DNA of 64,000 nucleotides from Corallococcus soli (GCF_014930455.1 NZ_JAAIYO010000011.1:62001-126000); one strand, 5' to 3'. Shown: positions 8,949 to 18,418, counted from the first letter of the stretch. Notes: generated by a model not told the origin, from the letters alone. Program-made: numbers and translations.

Positions 8949-11243
8949 TCAGCCCTTCCCCTTCGCGTTCAGCTTCAAGAGGCTGGTGACGCCCAGGAGC
9001 GCGGCCAGCACGACGCTCATCTCCCCCACCGTGTCCAGGCCCCGGAAGTCGGTGAGCACCGCGGCGACGACGTTGGGTGAATGCGCGACCTCCGCCAGCT
9101 TCACCGTCTGGGTCCCCACGCGGTCGGCCTGCAGGTGGGACAGCGCGCTCCAGCTCAGCAGGAAGGCGCTCGCGCCCGCGATGCCCGCGGAGATGCGGTC
9201 CCGGCCCCGGGGCTTCTGGGCCTCCTGCTGCGCGCGCTCCAGCCGCCGGCTGGGCAGCAGCGCCAGCAGGCCCGCGAAGAGCAGCGTGAAGGTCGTCTCC
9301 ACCAGCACGGACGTGAGGGCCACGTCGGGCGCGGCGGCGAAGGCGAACACCATGGCCAGGCTGAAGCCCACGCAGGAGATGAGCAGCACCAGCATCAGGT
9401 GGTTGCGCGCGCGCAGCGTGGCCAGCGCCGCCGCGGACGCGAACGCCAGCGCCATCACCAGCGTCACGTCCGCCCAGTCCACCGTGCCCGGGATGAAGCG
9501 GTCGCGCAGCGGCGTCACCCACAGCACCGTCATGCCCAAGAGGCCCGTGGGCACCAGCACGGACGCCACCCGGTCGCGCAGGTCGCGCACCTCCTTCTCG
9601 TGCAGCCACGTGGACAGCCGATCCAACTGGTGCAGCAGCAGCCGGTAGCCGTGCGCGGGGCCGAAGTTCGAGCCGCCCTCCACCAGGCGCGTGAGCCCCG
9701 GCGTCCACGCCCGGCGCGTGGCGAACAGCGCCGCGCCCAGGACCCAGGCCCCCACGGCCAGCAGGTTCTCCGCGCGCGCGTCCAGGTGGTACGCGAGCTC
9801 CAGCGAGGAGGCCCCACCGTGCACCATGGAGGCGGAGGCGGCGGCGCGGGAGGGGGCGACGAGCAGGCCCGGCAGCAGCCCGCCCACGAACACCGACGCG
9901 GCCAGGACGACGACGGGGGCGACGAGCAGCCGGGGCGCGGCGGGCGCGTCCTGGCGCGGCCCTCCGAAGAGGCCCCACCAGAAGCGCAGCGTGTACGCGA
10001 GCGTCAGGCCCGCGCCCACGAGCCCCGCCACCATGAACGCGGGGCCCCTCTGCGCGAGCGCGTGGAAGAACACCTCGTCCTTGAAGAAGCCCACGGTGAG
10101 GGGCAGCGCGGCGAGCCCCGCGGCGCCCACGGCGCTCGCGCCCGCGAGCACGGGCAGCGAATGGCGCAGGCCGCCCACCTCCGACAGCTTCTTCTTGCCC
10201 GTCACCTGGGTGATGGCGCCCGCGGTGAGGAACAGGGCCGCCTTGCAGGGGGCATGGGCCGCGACGTAGAGCGGCGCGCCCTCCGACCCCAGCGCCACCA
10301 GCACCAGCGCATAGCCGTACTGCGCGATGGTGGAGTATGCGAGCACGCGCTTGAACGGATCCGCCACCAGCGCCATCAGGCTGCCCACCGTCATGGACAG
10401 CAGGCCGATGGCGAGCAGCCCGTCGCGCACGGCCACCGCCGGGGCGAACAGCGGGTAGAGGCGCTGGAGCAGGAAGACGCCCGCGGCCACCATGGCGGCC
10501 GAGTGCAGGTACGACGACACCGGCGTGGGCGCGGCCATGGCGCGCGGCAGCCAGAAGTGGAACGGCACCTGCGCGCTCTTGCCCAGCGCGCCCACGGCCA
10601 GGCACACCAGCGCGCCGGTGGAGGGCGGGTCGTTCGCGGCGCGCTCGAAGACGAGCGGCAGCGAGAAGGTGTCGTACTGGAGGCCCAGCGCCATCGCGCC
10701 CGCGAAGAAGACGACGGAGGTGGCGCCGGTGAGCACCAGCGACAGCAGCGCGGCGGCGCGCGACTCCGGGTCCTCGCGGTCGAAGCCGATGAGCAGGTAC
10801 GAGACGATGGTGGTGAGGTCCAACGCCACGAACAGCAGCAGCAGGTCATCCACGGTGACCAGCAGCACCATGGCGGCCATGAAGGACAGCAGCAGGACGT
10901 GGAAGCGCACCTCGTCGCGCGCGGGCCGGCCCTCCTTGGCCAGGTGGTGCGGCATGTACGCGCGCGAGTAGACGACGACGAGCGCGCCCACCAGCAGCGC
11001 CATCGCGGCGTAGAGGCCGGACAGGCCGTCCCGGGTGAACTCCAGCGACAGGCCCCACGTCGGCGCCCAGGGGAGCACCAGGCGCGCGGGCCCCTGCATC
11101 AGCTCCCAGCAGAGCGCGACCAGCGCGGCCATGGCGCACGACGCCCCCGCCCAGGCCGCGGCCCCCGTACGCCACCGGCCCGCGAGGTACGCGAGCGGCG
11201 CACACGCCAGGGCCAGCAGGATGGGAAGCACGAGGACGGGCAT
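8949..11243 (-). CDS. mnhA: Mrp-type cation/proton antiporter subunit A
   Basis: The largest subunit (764 residues) and first gene of the operon. It is related to NuoL. The core includes LLFVALDLTTIVSYLLIGF, the lysine segment GALGKSAQVPFHFWLPRAMAAPTPVSSYLHSA, and GFFKDEVFFHAL. The C-terminal third carries the extra MrpA helices, with FAAAPDVALTSVLVETTFTLL typical of the MbhD-like part. The complex exchanges cytoplasmic sodium (or another monovalent cation) for protons, using the proton gradient. All seven mnh genes are intact and in canonical order. Confidence 0.95.
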   Translation of the reverse strand: MPVLVLPILLALACAPLAYLAGRWRTGAAAWAGASCAMAALVALCWELMQGPARLVLPWAPTWGLSLEFTRDGLSGLYAAMALLVGALVVVYSRAYMPHHLAKEGRPARDEVRFHVLLLSFMAAMVLLVTVDDLLLLFVALDLTTIVSYLLIGFDREDPESRAAALLSLVLTGATSVVFFAGAMALGLQYDTFSLPLVFERAANDPPSTGALVCLAVGALGKSAQVPFHFWLPRAMAAPTPVSSYLHSAAMVAAGVFLLQRLYPLFAPAVAVRDGLLAIGLLSMTVGSLMALVADPFKRVLAYSTIAQYGYALVLVALGSEGAPLYVAAHAPCKAALFLTAGAITQVTGKKKLSEVGGLRHSLPVLAGASAVGAAGLAALPLTVGFFKDEVFFHALAQRGPAFMVAGLVGAGLTLAYTLRFWWGLFGGPRQDAPAAPRLLVAPVVVLAASVFVGGLLPGLLVAPSRAAASASMVHGGASSLELAYHLDARAENLLAVGAWVLGAALFATRRAWTPGLTRLVEGGSNFGPAHGYRLLLHQLDRLSTWLHEKEVRDLRDRVASVLVPTGLLGMTVLWVTPLRDRFIPGTVDWADVTLVMALAFASAAALATLRARNHLMLVLLISCVGFSLAMVFAFAAAPDVALTSVLVETTFTLLFAGLLALLPSRRLERAQQEAQKPRGRDRISAGIAGASAFLLSWSALSHLQADRVGTQTVKLAEVAHSPNVVAAVLTDFRGLDTVGEMSVVLAALLGVTSLLKLNAKGKG

Positions 11244-11278
11244 GGGTGGGCCAACAGCCCACCTTAGGGATCAACCAC

Positions 11279-11310
11279 CGAAGCAGGCACACAACCTTCA
11301 GCCTGCTTCG
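11279..11310. terminator. 10-bp inverted repeat between ATPase gene and mnhA
   Basis: CGAAGCAGGC and its exact complement GCCTGCTTCG are separated by 12 bases. The element lies downstream of the ATPase gene and 35 bases before the mnhA start. It has no T-run, so it could end the upstream transcript with Rho, or be an operator for the mnh operon. Confidence 0.45.
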
Positions 11311-11383
11311 CGGAGCGTTGCCCCGCCGTCACTCCGCGTGCGGGGGACGTGCGATGGTGGACACACCGGGGCCGCCCTTCCCT

Positions 11384-12265
11384 CTACAGCGAGCCCAGCA
11401 GCTCCCGGCACTCGCGCCGCCAGTGGAGCGAAGCGCCGGGCACCTGCGCCACGCGCACGGAGCCGTCGGAGGGCTCGCGCGACAGCAGGCGCACCTCCTC
11501 CGAGCGCACGTGCTCCAGCAGGTCCGGCGAGTGCGTGGACAGCACCACCTGCACGGGCTGCCCTCCGGTGGACTCGCCGCGCGTCATCGCCCGCAGCAGC
11601 TCCAGCACCTCGCGCACGAGCCCCGGGTGCAGGGTGCGCTCGGGCTCGTCCACCGTGAGCAGCTCCGGCAGCGGCCGCTGATACGGCAGCACCAGGAACG
11701 CGAGCAGCCACAGCACCCCATCCGAGACGTGCTCGGGGCCGAACCACACGTCCGGACTCCAGCGGTCGCGGAAGCGCAGGCGGAAGGAGCGGTCCTCCAG
11801 GTCGCGCGCCACGTCCACCTCCGTCAGGGAGGGCACGCGCCGCGCCAGCTCCTGGGAGATGGCCTCGCGCGTGGACATGGGCAGCGCCGCGAAGACGCTC
11901 GCGAGGTTGCCGCCCTTGCGCTCCAGCCAGGTGGCCTTCGCGGAGGAGCCCCCCGTGCGCAGGGCCTCCATGTTCAGCGCCAGCTGCTGCGTGGAGTGCC
12001 CCTGCCCCGGCAGCGTGTCCATCACGCTGAACGGATACACCACGCGCGTGCGGTCCCCGTGCGCGTACGTCCATTCAATGGAGAGGGGCCGCGACGCGTC
12101 CCGCCGCCAGAAGTCGGTGGGCTCGTACGCCAGCTGGTGCTGGAGCCCCTCCAGCACGGCCGTCTTCCCGGAAGCCGTGGGCCCCACCAGGACGGTCAAG
12201 GGCTCCAGCGCGAGCTTCACGCCAAGCAGACACCGGAAGTGCTCGAAGTGGACGGACGCAATCAC
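11384..12265 (-). CDS. RecF/SMC-like AAA ATPase (AAA_21 type)
   Basis: A 293-residue ATPase of the ABC/SMC-like class. Walker A is GPTASGKT (28-35), the signature-like element is EHVSDGVLW, Walker B is LLTVDEPERTLHPG, and the H-loop is VVLSTHSPDLLEHV. The GTG at 12265 (MIASVHFEHFRCL) is preferred over an ATG 13 codons earlier because it gives the usual short N-terminus of the family and has GGGGG nearby. No nuclease partner gene is seen next to it, unlike the similar ATPase at 17312. The kinase-like gene lies 85 bases upstream on the same strand. Confidence 0.85.
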   Translation of the reverse strand: MIASVHFEHFRCLLGVKLALEPLTVLVGPTASGKTAVLEGLQHQLAYEPTDFWRRDASRPLSIEWTYAHGDRTRVVYPFSVMDTLPGQGHSTQQLALNMEALRTGGSSAKATWLERKGGNLASVFAALPMSTREAISQELARRVPSLTEVDVARDLEDRSFRLRFRDRWSPDVWFGPEHVSDGVLWLLAFLVLPYQRPLPELLTVDEPERTLHPGLVREVLELLRAMTRGESTGGQPVQVVLSTHSPDLLEHVRSEEVRLLSREPSDGSVRVAQVPGASLHWRRECRELLGSL

Positions 12266-12350
12266 GCCCCCGAGCCTAGCGGGCCCACCCCAGGGGACGT
12301 CCACGCCCCCCTTCGCAAGCCCTGCCCGGACGGCAGGGAGGCGTCGCGGC

Positions 12351-13307
12351 TCAGGACTTCAGCGCGCGCGGCCGTGCGGGCACCGACGCCGCCATCACCG
12401 ACGCCGCCCCCACGTACACGTCCACCGGCGACAGCGGCCCCGAACCCGGTAACGCCGCCACCTCGCGCACCACCTCCGCGCCCGCGTGACAGCACGCGCG
12501 CAGCTCCGCCTGGAGCCACGCGCCCGTGTCGCCCTCCCGGGGCGCGTCCAACAGCAGCCGGCCCAGCACGTCCCGGGGCGCGGGGGACAGCTCGCGCAGC
12601 CCCGCCTCCACCTCCGCGGGCGCTGGATCCGTCGCGCTCACGCGGCCCGTGACCAGCTCCAGCAGCACCCGCCCCAGCGCGCGCAGGTCCGCGTGCTCCG
12701 CCAGGGACGCGTCCACCGCGTCTTCCAGGACGGGCAGGACGGGCGGCGGCGCCACGTCCGGGAGGGCCGGCGACGTGAAGCGCCGCAGCAGCCGGCACGC
12801 GGGCCGCAAACCGAAGTCCGTCAGCGTCACCTCGCCCCGGGGGCCCAGCCGGATGCGGTTGGCGCGCACGTCCCCGTGCACCACCTGCGTCGCATGCGCG
12901 GCGTGCAGCGCGCCCGCGACCTCCGCGCCCACGTGACACACGAACGCCTCCGACAGCCGCGCGCCCCGCCCCGCCACCCGCCGGCGCGCCGTGGCCAGGG
13001 AGCAGCCGGGGACGTAGTCCGACACCACCGTCAGCGTGTCGCGCGCGTCCACCTGGAAGCCGTGCAGCCGCGCGATGCCGGGGTGCCGCAGCGGCACCGC
13101 CCGCGTCAGCGCGGACTCCAGGGGGAGCCGCGTCTCCGGCGCGAGCCCCGGCGCCAGCAGGTACGTCTTCACCACCAGCGGGGAGTCACCCCGCTGCCCC
13201 GCCTCCAGCGGCCACACCAGGGACACCCACTCCCCCAGCGGTCCCCGCCCCAGCGGATGGATGGGCGCGAACGCGGGCAGCCGGGAGGCGAACGGAAGCA
13301 CGGACAT
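12351..13307 (-). CDS. Serine/threonine protein kinase-like protein
   Basis: A 318-residue kinase-fold protein without membrane segments. Glycine loop GRGPLGEWV (20-28), ATP-binding lysine K47 (LVVKTYL), a helix-C glutamate near E64, catalytic loop VVHGDVRANRI with D146 (HGD in place of HRD) and DFG at 164-166. The activation segment that follows is short and proline-rich and has no APE motif. It may therefore be weakly active or a pseudokinase. The start at 13307 gives MSVLPFASR; the reading frame is open further upstream but only into low-complexity residues. Confidence 0.75.
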   Translation of the reverse strand: MSVLPFASRLPAFAPIHPLGRGPLGEWVSLVWPLEAGQRGDSPLVVKTYLLAPGLAPETRLPLESALTRAVPLRHPGIARLHGFQVDARDTLTVVSDYVPGCSLATARRRVAGRGARLSEAFVCHVGAEVAGALHAAHATQVVHGDVRANRIRLGPRGEVTLTDFGLRPACRLLRRFTSPALPDVAPPPVLPVLEDAVDASLAEHADLRALGRVLLELVTGRVSATDPAPAEVEAGLRELSPAPRDVLGRLLLDAPREGDTGAWLQAELRACCHAGAEVVREVAALPGSGPLSPVDVYVGAASVMAASVPARPRALKS

Positions 13308-13380
13308 GACGACCTCCAACCCAACACATCCAACCTGGGACGTCAACCCGCCCGTCCCGACGCCACGGGTCCTGCCGGCC

Positions 13381-13415
13381 TTCCGGCACCCGGGCGCGCG
13401 GCCCGGGCGACGGAA
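13381..13415. terminator. Strong inverted repeat upstream of kinase gene, downstream of barrel gene
   Basis: An inner stem of CCCGGGC/GCCCGGG around a 5-base loop is extended by an outer TTCCG/CGGAA stem after a 3-base mismatch. It lies 17 bases after the stop of the outer-membrane barrel gene, as expected for that gene's terminator, but has no T-run. Confidence 0.45.
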
Positions 13416-13431
13416 GGGCACGGCGGGAGGA

Positions 13432-14031
13432 CTAGAAGTAGCCGCCCACCGTCGTGGAGATGCCGAGCGTCACGTCGTTGCCGGAGAAGTTGCCCTGGCT
13501 GCTGCCGATGTTGAAGCCCCGGTCGCTGATGAGCGCGCGGACCTGGGGACCCGCGCCCACGAAGAAGTGCTCCGTGACGTGGAAGAGGATGGGCGCGTAG
13601 ATGTCCAGGACGAAGGACACGTCGCTGTTGTCGGGGATGTGCCCGAAGTGGACGCCGAAGCCCAGCTTCGGCCAGAACGACACGCGCTCGTTCAGGGGCA
13701 GGTTGTAGCCGACACGGCCCAGCACGCCGAGCCCCACCAGGGTGGCGTCACCGAAGCCCAGCGACAGCTGCGCGGCCGCGCCCACCGACAGGTTCTGCTG
13801 GAGGAAGTAGTCCGCCGCCGGCTCCAGGTTCACCTGGAAGATTTCGGCCCCGGTGTTGTAGCCCAGGAAGCCGGACGCATCCTGGCTGATGACCAGCTGG
13901 CCCGGCTGTCCGAAGTCCGACGCCCGGCCCGGATCGCTGTTCAGGTTGGGCGCTTCCGCCGCCACCGCGTTCGCCGACACCGCGAGCCCCGCAACCAGCG
14001 CCAGACCCATCCACTTGTTGTTTCCACGCAT
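13432..14031 (-). CDS. Small outer-membrane beta-barrel-like protein
   Basis: A 199-residue exported protein. Residues 1-26 form a signal peptide (MRGNNKWMGLALVAGLAVSANAVAA, cleavage after AVAA). The mature part alternates hydrophobic and polar residues in strand-like segments, such as LSVGAAAQLSLGFGD, VGLGVLGRVGYNLPL and VTLGISTTVGGYF, and ends in an aromatic residue as outer-membrane barrels do. The start is fixed by GAGGGGA 7 bases upstream of the ATG at 14031. The exact function is unknown. It stands alone. Confidence 0.8.
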   Translation of the reverse strand: MRGNNKWMGLALVAGLAVSANAVAAEAPNLNSDPGRASDFGQPGQLVISQDASGFLGYNTGAEIFQVNLEPAADYFLQQNLSVGAAAQLSLGFGDATLVGLGVLGRVGYNLPLNERVSFWPKLGFGVHFGHIPDNSDVSFVLDIYAPILFHVTEHFFVGAGPQVRALISDRGFNIGSSQGNFSGNDVTLGISTTVGGYF

Positions 14032-14198
14032 CGAGCATCCCCTCACGTTCGCGCCCGGCCGACCCTTCCCGGTGCGCATGCGGGGCCCCTTCTAATCAAA
14101 GGCCGCCGCGATGCGAGGATGTTTTCCCGCCTCCCGACACTTCCGGGGGCGCAACTCCCTTCTGCTGAACACCGCCCGCGCTTCCTGATCGCGGTCCG

Positions 14199-15197
14199 CT
14201 AGCGGACAGCGCGCGCCACGCCCCGGGCGCCCAGGGCCGCTCCGCCCAGCACCCCGCCCGCCAGCGCCGCCAGGCCCAGCGTCGCCGTGAAGCGCAGCCA
14301 CGCGGGGGTCGGCGGCACGCTGCCCCGGGGGCCCACACCCTGCGCCACGGGGGAGAACAGGTTGCCTTCGCGCCGCGCCAGGGGCGTGTCCGTCGTCTGC
14401 ATCCGCGCGCCGAAGCGGCCCAGCACCGCCTTGCCCACCGACGGCGCCAGGCCGTTGAGCCACAGCATCAGCCGGCCCTGGAGGAACGCCGGCACCGACG
14501 TGCGCCCCGGCCGCTTCGCCAGCCGGACCACCGCGCGCGCCACCAGGTCCACGTCGTACGTGGGCGGCACCGGCACGGGCTGCCGGTCCAGCAGCGTGGG
14601 CGCGTGGTCGAACATCGGCGTGGACACGGAGGGCACCATCACGTTGGAGACGTGGATGCCCGTGCCCGCAAGCTCCATCTCCAGCGACTGCGCCCACCCC
14701 AGCGTCGCGTGCTTCGCGGCCGAGTACGCCGACAGCAGCGGCGCCGACCCCGACGCCAGCATGGACTGGACGTTGAGCAGGTGGCCGTGGCCCTGCTCGC
14801 GGAAGCGCGGCAGCACCGCCCGCGCGAAGCGGAGGTAGCCGAAGCACGCCACGTCGAACACGCGCGTGATGTGCTCCCACGGGAGCTGTTCGAAGGGGCC
14901 ATAGGACTGCACCGCCGCCGCGTTCACGAGCAGGTCCACGCGGCCGTAGCGCGCCACGCACTCGCGCACCACGCGCTCCACGTCCTCCTGCGCCGTGACG
15001 TCCCCTTCGCACACCAGGCACTCACCGCCGCGCCGGAGCACCTCCGCGCGCAGCTGCTCCAGCGCGAAGCGGCGCCTCGCGGTGACGCACAGCCGCACCC
15101 CGGCCTCCGCCAGCCGCACCGCGGACTGCCAGCCCACGCCGCTCGACGCGCCGGTGACGATGGCGACCTGCCCCCTCAAGTCCTCGTGACGTGCCAT
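14199..15197 (-). CDS. Short-chain dehydrogenase/reductase with C-terminal membrane anchor
   Basis: A 332-residue classical SDR. The nucleotide-binding motif TGASSGVG is near residue 15, NAAA in the beta4 region, and the catalytic set is the Ser in NVQSML with YSAAK (Tyr and Lys). After the SDR domain (about 1-250) come a linker and a hydrophobic C-terminus (LGLAALAGGVLGGAALGA), so it may be held at the inner membrane. The substrate is unknown. Confidence 0.88.
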   Translation of the reverse strand: MARHEDLRGQVAIVTGASSGVGWQSAVRLAEAGVRLCVTARRRFALEQLRAEVLRRGGECLVCEGDVTAQEDVERVVRECVARYGRVDLLVNAAAVQSYGPFEQLPWEHITRVFDVACFGYLRFARAVLPRFREQGHGHLLNVQSMLASGSAPLLSAYSAAKHATLGWAQSLEMELAGTGIHVSNVMVPSVSTPMFDHAPTLLDRQPVPVPPTYDVDLVARAVVRLAKRPGRTSVPAFLQGRLMLWLNGLAPSVGKAVLGRFGARMQTTDTPLARREGNLFSPVAQGVGPRGSVPPTPAWLRFTATLGLAALAGGVLGGAALGARGVARAVR

Positions 15198-15425
15198 GCG
15201 GGTCCGCCCCTCCCTCCATCAGGTGGGCCTTCCCGCCCCGGGCGGCACGCGCAAGGGGCCGGAAACCCCCGGGAGCATCCCTCCCTCGCCCGGCCGCCCT
15301 GCGTGCCGGGGGCAGGGCGGGCCCCGCGCCGCCCTTTACCGCCGTGCACCCGCCAGCGGGGCGCACCACCCTATGGACCAGGAGCGCGCCGGGAGTGTGA
15401 AGGCCGCGAACCGCGGGAGCACGCC

Positions 15426-15812
15426 ATGTCAGAGCACCCCTCCAGCCCGGTGACGGATGATTCGCCCCAGCGGCTGGTGACGCGCGCCATGGACCAGGGC
15501 CGGCGGCTGGCGCAGGCGGAGGTGGAGCTGGCGAAGGAGGAGCTGCGCCGCGACGCGCGTCAGGCGATGAAGGCGGCGTCGCTCGTGGGCAGCGGGGCGA
15601 TGCTCATGCTGGGGGGCGCGCTGTCGCTGGCGGTGTCCCTGGGCCTGCGCCTGGACTCGGTGCGCGGCACGCTGCTGCTGGGGCTGGGGCTGGGCGGCGC
15701 GGGGGCGGTGCTGGGATGGCAGGGCGTGCGCAGGCTCCCCGGACGACCGCTGGCGGAGACAGGCAGGCGCCTGCGCCAGGACCTGGACGCCCTCCGCCCG
15801 TCGCTCTCCTGA
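15426..15812 (+). CDS. Holin-superfamily-like small membrane protein
   Basis: A 128-residue protein. An N-terminal amphipathic helix (QAEVELAKEELRRDARQAMKA) is followed by two adjacent hydrophobic segments (about 57-77 and 83-102) and a charged C-terminal helix. This is the layout of the phage_holin_3_6 / Holin-X group, common as single chromosomal genes. It is not evidence of a prophage. It converges on the DUF2378 gene with only 10 bases between them. Confidence 0.75.
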   Translation: MSEHPSSPVTDDSPQRLVTRAMDQGRRLAQAEVELAKEELRRDARQAMKAASLVGSGAMLMLGGALSLAVSLGLRLDSVRGTLLLGLGLGGAGAVLGWQGVRRLPGRPLAETGRRLRQDLDALRPSLS

Positions 15813-15822
15813 CGTGGACCGC

Positions 15823-16434
15823 TCAGCTCCAGGAGATGTCGTAGAAGGCTTCCACCAACGACAGCGCCTGTCCCCGCACCTGCACGTCCCGCACGCCGGT
15901 GATCTCCAGGGCCGCGCGCAGGATGCCTTCCGAATAGGGCACCGGCATCAGGGTGCGCTTCATGGAGATGCGCCCCGACGTGGGCCCCGTCCACTCCACG
16001 GTGCGCTCGCCGAAGTTCAGGGCCATCCGGTAGCCCGTCTGCATCCCCTCCATCAGCCGCCTGGGGTCTCCCCCGGCCTGCTGCACCATCTCCCGCGCGA
16101 ACATGGAGTTCAGGAAGTCCAGCATGGCCTGGGTGCCAATCTGGCGCATGGCCGCGTCGAAGTCGCCCACGAGCGGCGCCAGCTGGGAGGCCGCCGCATA
16201 GGCCAGACGCAGGAAGCGGGGGAACGGGTAGGGCTGCGTGGGGACCCAGTCCGCCGTCTCGCCCGTCTGCTCCAGGATGCTCGCCACCGCCGCCTCGCCG
16301 CCCAGGAAGCGCACCGCGTCCAGGGCCCCCAGGAAGAACATGCCTCGCGACGTGTCCTCCTCGTTGGTGACGCCCAGGCGGGCGGTCAGGTCGCGTGCGA
16401 TGTCCTCTGGAAGCTCCAGTGTTCCGCGCGGCAT
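15823..16434 (-). CDS. DUF2378 / TIGR02265 myxobacterial paralogous family protein
   Basis: A 203-residue member of a family known almost only from Myxococcales, where it is present in many copies and has no known function. Recognisable parts are the N-terminal GMFFLGALDAVRFLGGE, the middle YPFPRFLRLAYAAASQL and the end VQVRGQALSLVEAFYDISW. The start at 16434 (MPRGTLELPED) is chosen since the open frame upstream is proline-rich and without a ribosome-binding site. It precedes no partner gene. Confidence 0.85.
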   Translation of the reverse strand: MPRGTLELPEDIARDLTARLGVTNEEDTSRGMFFLGALDAVRFLGGEAAVASILEQTGETADWVPTQPYPFPRFLRLAYAAASQLAPLVGDFDAAMRQIGTQAMLDFLNSMFAREMVQQAGGDPRRLMEGMQTGYRMALNFGERTVEWTGPTSGRISMKRTLMPVPYSEGILRAALEITGVRDVQVRGQALSLVEAFYDISWS

Positions 16435-16533
16435 CGGTCGTCCTTTGGGCGGCAGTGGGGGAGGCTGCCGGACCGGACCATTCCACAGGTCATGACCCGC
16501 CGCGAGTCCCCCGCCGTTCACGCGACACATGTT

Positions 16534-16926
16534 TCACGACGTGGGAGGTTCTTCCGGACCGGCTCCCGGAGAGGGCAGGAAGCGGCCCACCATCTCCATC
16601 AACTGGTTCACGGACACCGGCTTGCGCAGGTAGGCCACCGCGCCCGCGGGCTGGAAGGGACTGCCAGACAGCACGACGATGGGCACCCCCTCCAGCATGC
16701 GCTCCTGCGCCAGCCGCGACAGGAACGACTGGCCATCCATCACCGGCATCATCAGGTCCAGCAGCACCAGATCTGGACACGGATTGGACCCGAGCCAGGC
16801 CCAGGCGTCCTCGCCATGCACGCACTGCGCGACCTGGAAGCCTTCCATCTCCAGCAGCGTGCTGACCGCGTCACGGATGTCTTCCTCGTCTTCAATCAGC
16901 AGGACGAGAGGGGGGCTGTTTGGCAT
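16534..16926 (-). CDS. Stand-alone response regulator receiver domain
   Basis: A 130-residue single CheY-like receiver. The acidic pocket is IEDEED, the phosphate acceptor is D57 (VLLDLMMPVMDG), the switch residue is in VVLSGS, and the conserved lysine is in LRKPVS. There is no output domain, so it should act through protein contact. No histidine kinase gene is nearby. It resembles the receiver at 51306 in the PVMDG and LRKP segments. Confidence 0.9.
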   Translation of the reverse strand: MPNSPPLVLLIEDEEDIRDAVSTLLEMEGFQVAQCVHGEDAWAWLGSNPCPDLVLLDLMMPVMDGQSFLSRLAQERMLEGVPIVVLSGSPFQPAGAVAYLRKPVSVNQLMEMVGRFLPSPGAGPEEPPTS

Positions 16927-17311
16927 GCAGGTTCCACTCGCTCCCCGCCACGTTCGAACCTCCCCGTGGCCCCAGGCCTCCACATTTTCGCCGGACGATA
17001 TGGGGGTCACCGGGCGAAAGCGGGAGTGGCGTTCGTTGCCAACGTGGATTGATAACGGCCAGACCCCCCGATCCTGATTCTCCATATTCGGAGATTTTCT
17101 ACCTGCCCGCCTGCTCCAGCGTACGGCGCTGGACGGCCCTCACGGGTCATGAAGGACCGGGATTGACGTTTCAGCGCAGGCGCCCCATGGGCTTCGTGCG
17201 GGTCACCGGCCAGAGGGCCCGGTCACATTCGTGGTGCCAGCGCCTGAGTCGTCCCGTAGGCCGCGCACCATGCGCGCCTACCCCGTCAGTAGGGGGTGCT
17301 AGGTTCGAGGA
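16927..17311. other. 385-base gap between divergent receiver and ATPase genes
   Basis: No gene is seen. The middle part (about 17040-17110) is A+T-richer than average and contains TCTCC-ATATTC-GGAGA followed by TTTTCT, a short hairpin. The gap is likely to contain the promoters of both divergent genes. Confidence 0.4.
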
Positions 17312-18409
17312 ATGCTTGAGTCCATCACGCTCCAGAACTTCAAGAGTTTCGGCGAAGAGCAGATCATCCCGCTGGAGCCCATCACGGTGCTCGTGGGGCC
17401 GAACAACTCGGGCAAGTCGAACTTCATGAGCGTGGCGCGGTTCCTGAGCAACAGCCTCGTCGCCGGCATCAGCGCCGCCGCGCAGCAGGAAGGGGGCTTC
17501 CTGCTTCACGTACCGCCCACTGGCGACAACCAATGCGTCATCGGCTGGCAGATTTGGGGCGTTCAGTATGCCGCGACACTGTCCCCTTCTATGTCCGTCC
17601 TCACGGAAAGGGCCTCCGACACGGCCGGGTACAGCATCGAGTTCAACGGCACCATGCTGCGCACCAACAATCAATCCGCCTACCAGCCCCAGCCCAACAG
17701 GAACCACTTCTCCTTCGCCAAGCCAGACGTGGGGGTAGAAACCCCTCTTCCACTCCAGAAACTGTGGGCGCCCTTTCGCAACACCCGGTCCATCAAGCTC
17801 TCTCTCGGCGCACTGCGGGCCGACAGCGAAGTCATCCCTCAGCCTGAGATTGGACAGGATGGTCGTGGGCTTGCCGCGGTCCTCGGTCTCTGGCGCGGCG
17901 CCATGCCGGAGAAGGCCGAAGCGCTGAGTGGCTTCCTGGCCCGCTGCCTGCCCGAAATGAAGGATGTGCTCGTCCGTCCAGCGCCCACCCCAGGCCATCA
18001 GCGCCTGTGGTTTCGTCAGAAGGACGGATTGGAGTTCGATGCGGAGCATGTCTCCGACGGCGTCCTCGCCTTCACCGCGATGGCCATGCATGCACTCAGC
18101 GCGGAAAAAGGACAGCTGCTGTGCGTCGAGGAGCCCGAACAGTCCATCCACCCGAAGCGGTTGCGTGAACTGGTGGATCTCCTCAAGGACCTCGTCCGGG
18201 AACGGGGCTGCCAGTTCATCATCGCCACCCACTCGACCGTCCTTCTCAACGCCTTCCGCGACGAAACCGAAGCCATCCTCCTCTTCCGCCGCTCCGAAAC
18301 AGGAACCCGCGTGAAGCGATTGAGCGATGTGCCGGAGCTGGTGGAGGCACTCCAGCAGACACCGCCCGGGGACCTCCTGGAGACGGGTGCCTTCAGCGCG
18401 GCGTTTTGA
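17312..18409 (+). CDS. OLD-like AAA ATPase of a candidate anti-phage pair
   Basis: A 365-residue ABC/SMC-like ATPase. It opens MLESITLQNFKSFGEE, typical of OLD/RecF-like proteins. Walker A is GPNNSGKS (29-36), the signature-like element is EHVSDGVLAF, Walker B is LLCVEEPEQSIHP and the H-loop is FIIATHSTVLLNAF. It lacks its own TOPRIM nuclease domain; the gene 9 bases downstream supplies one. Codon use is less G/C-biased than in flanking genes, with codons such as tca, aat, tct and gaa, suggesting recent acquisition. Such ATPase plus TOPRIM pairs (AbiL/RloAB, PARIS-like) act in phage defence; that role here is inference. Confidence 0.87.
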   Translation: MLESITLQNFKSFGEEQIIPLEPITVLVGPNNSGKSNFMSVARFLSNSLVAGISAAAQQEGGFLLHVPPTGDNQCVIGWQIWGVQYAATLSPSMSVLTERASDTAGYSIEFNGTMLRTNNQSAYQPQPNRNHFSFAKPDVGVETPLPLQKLWAPFRNTRSIKLSLGALRADSEVIPQPEIGQDGRGLAAVLGLWRGAMPEKAEALSGFLARCLPEMKDVLVRPAPTPGHQRLWFRQKDGLEFDAEHVSDGVLAFTAMAMHALSAEKGQLLCVEEPEQSIHPKRLRELVDLLKDLVRERGCQFIIATHSTVLLNAFRDETEAILLFRRSETGTRVKRLSDVPELVEALQQTPPGDLLETGAFSAAF

Positions 18410-18418
18410 GGACTCCCC

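Noticed and set aside
15426..15812. Holin-like gene as evidence of a prophage
   Set aside because: No phage structural, lysis or integrase gene is near; this family is common as single chromosomal genes.
16534..16926. Receiver domain as part of a two-component operon
   Set aside because: No histidine kinase gene is adjacent on either strand.
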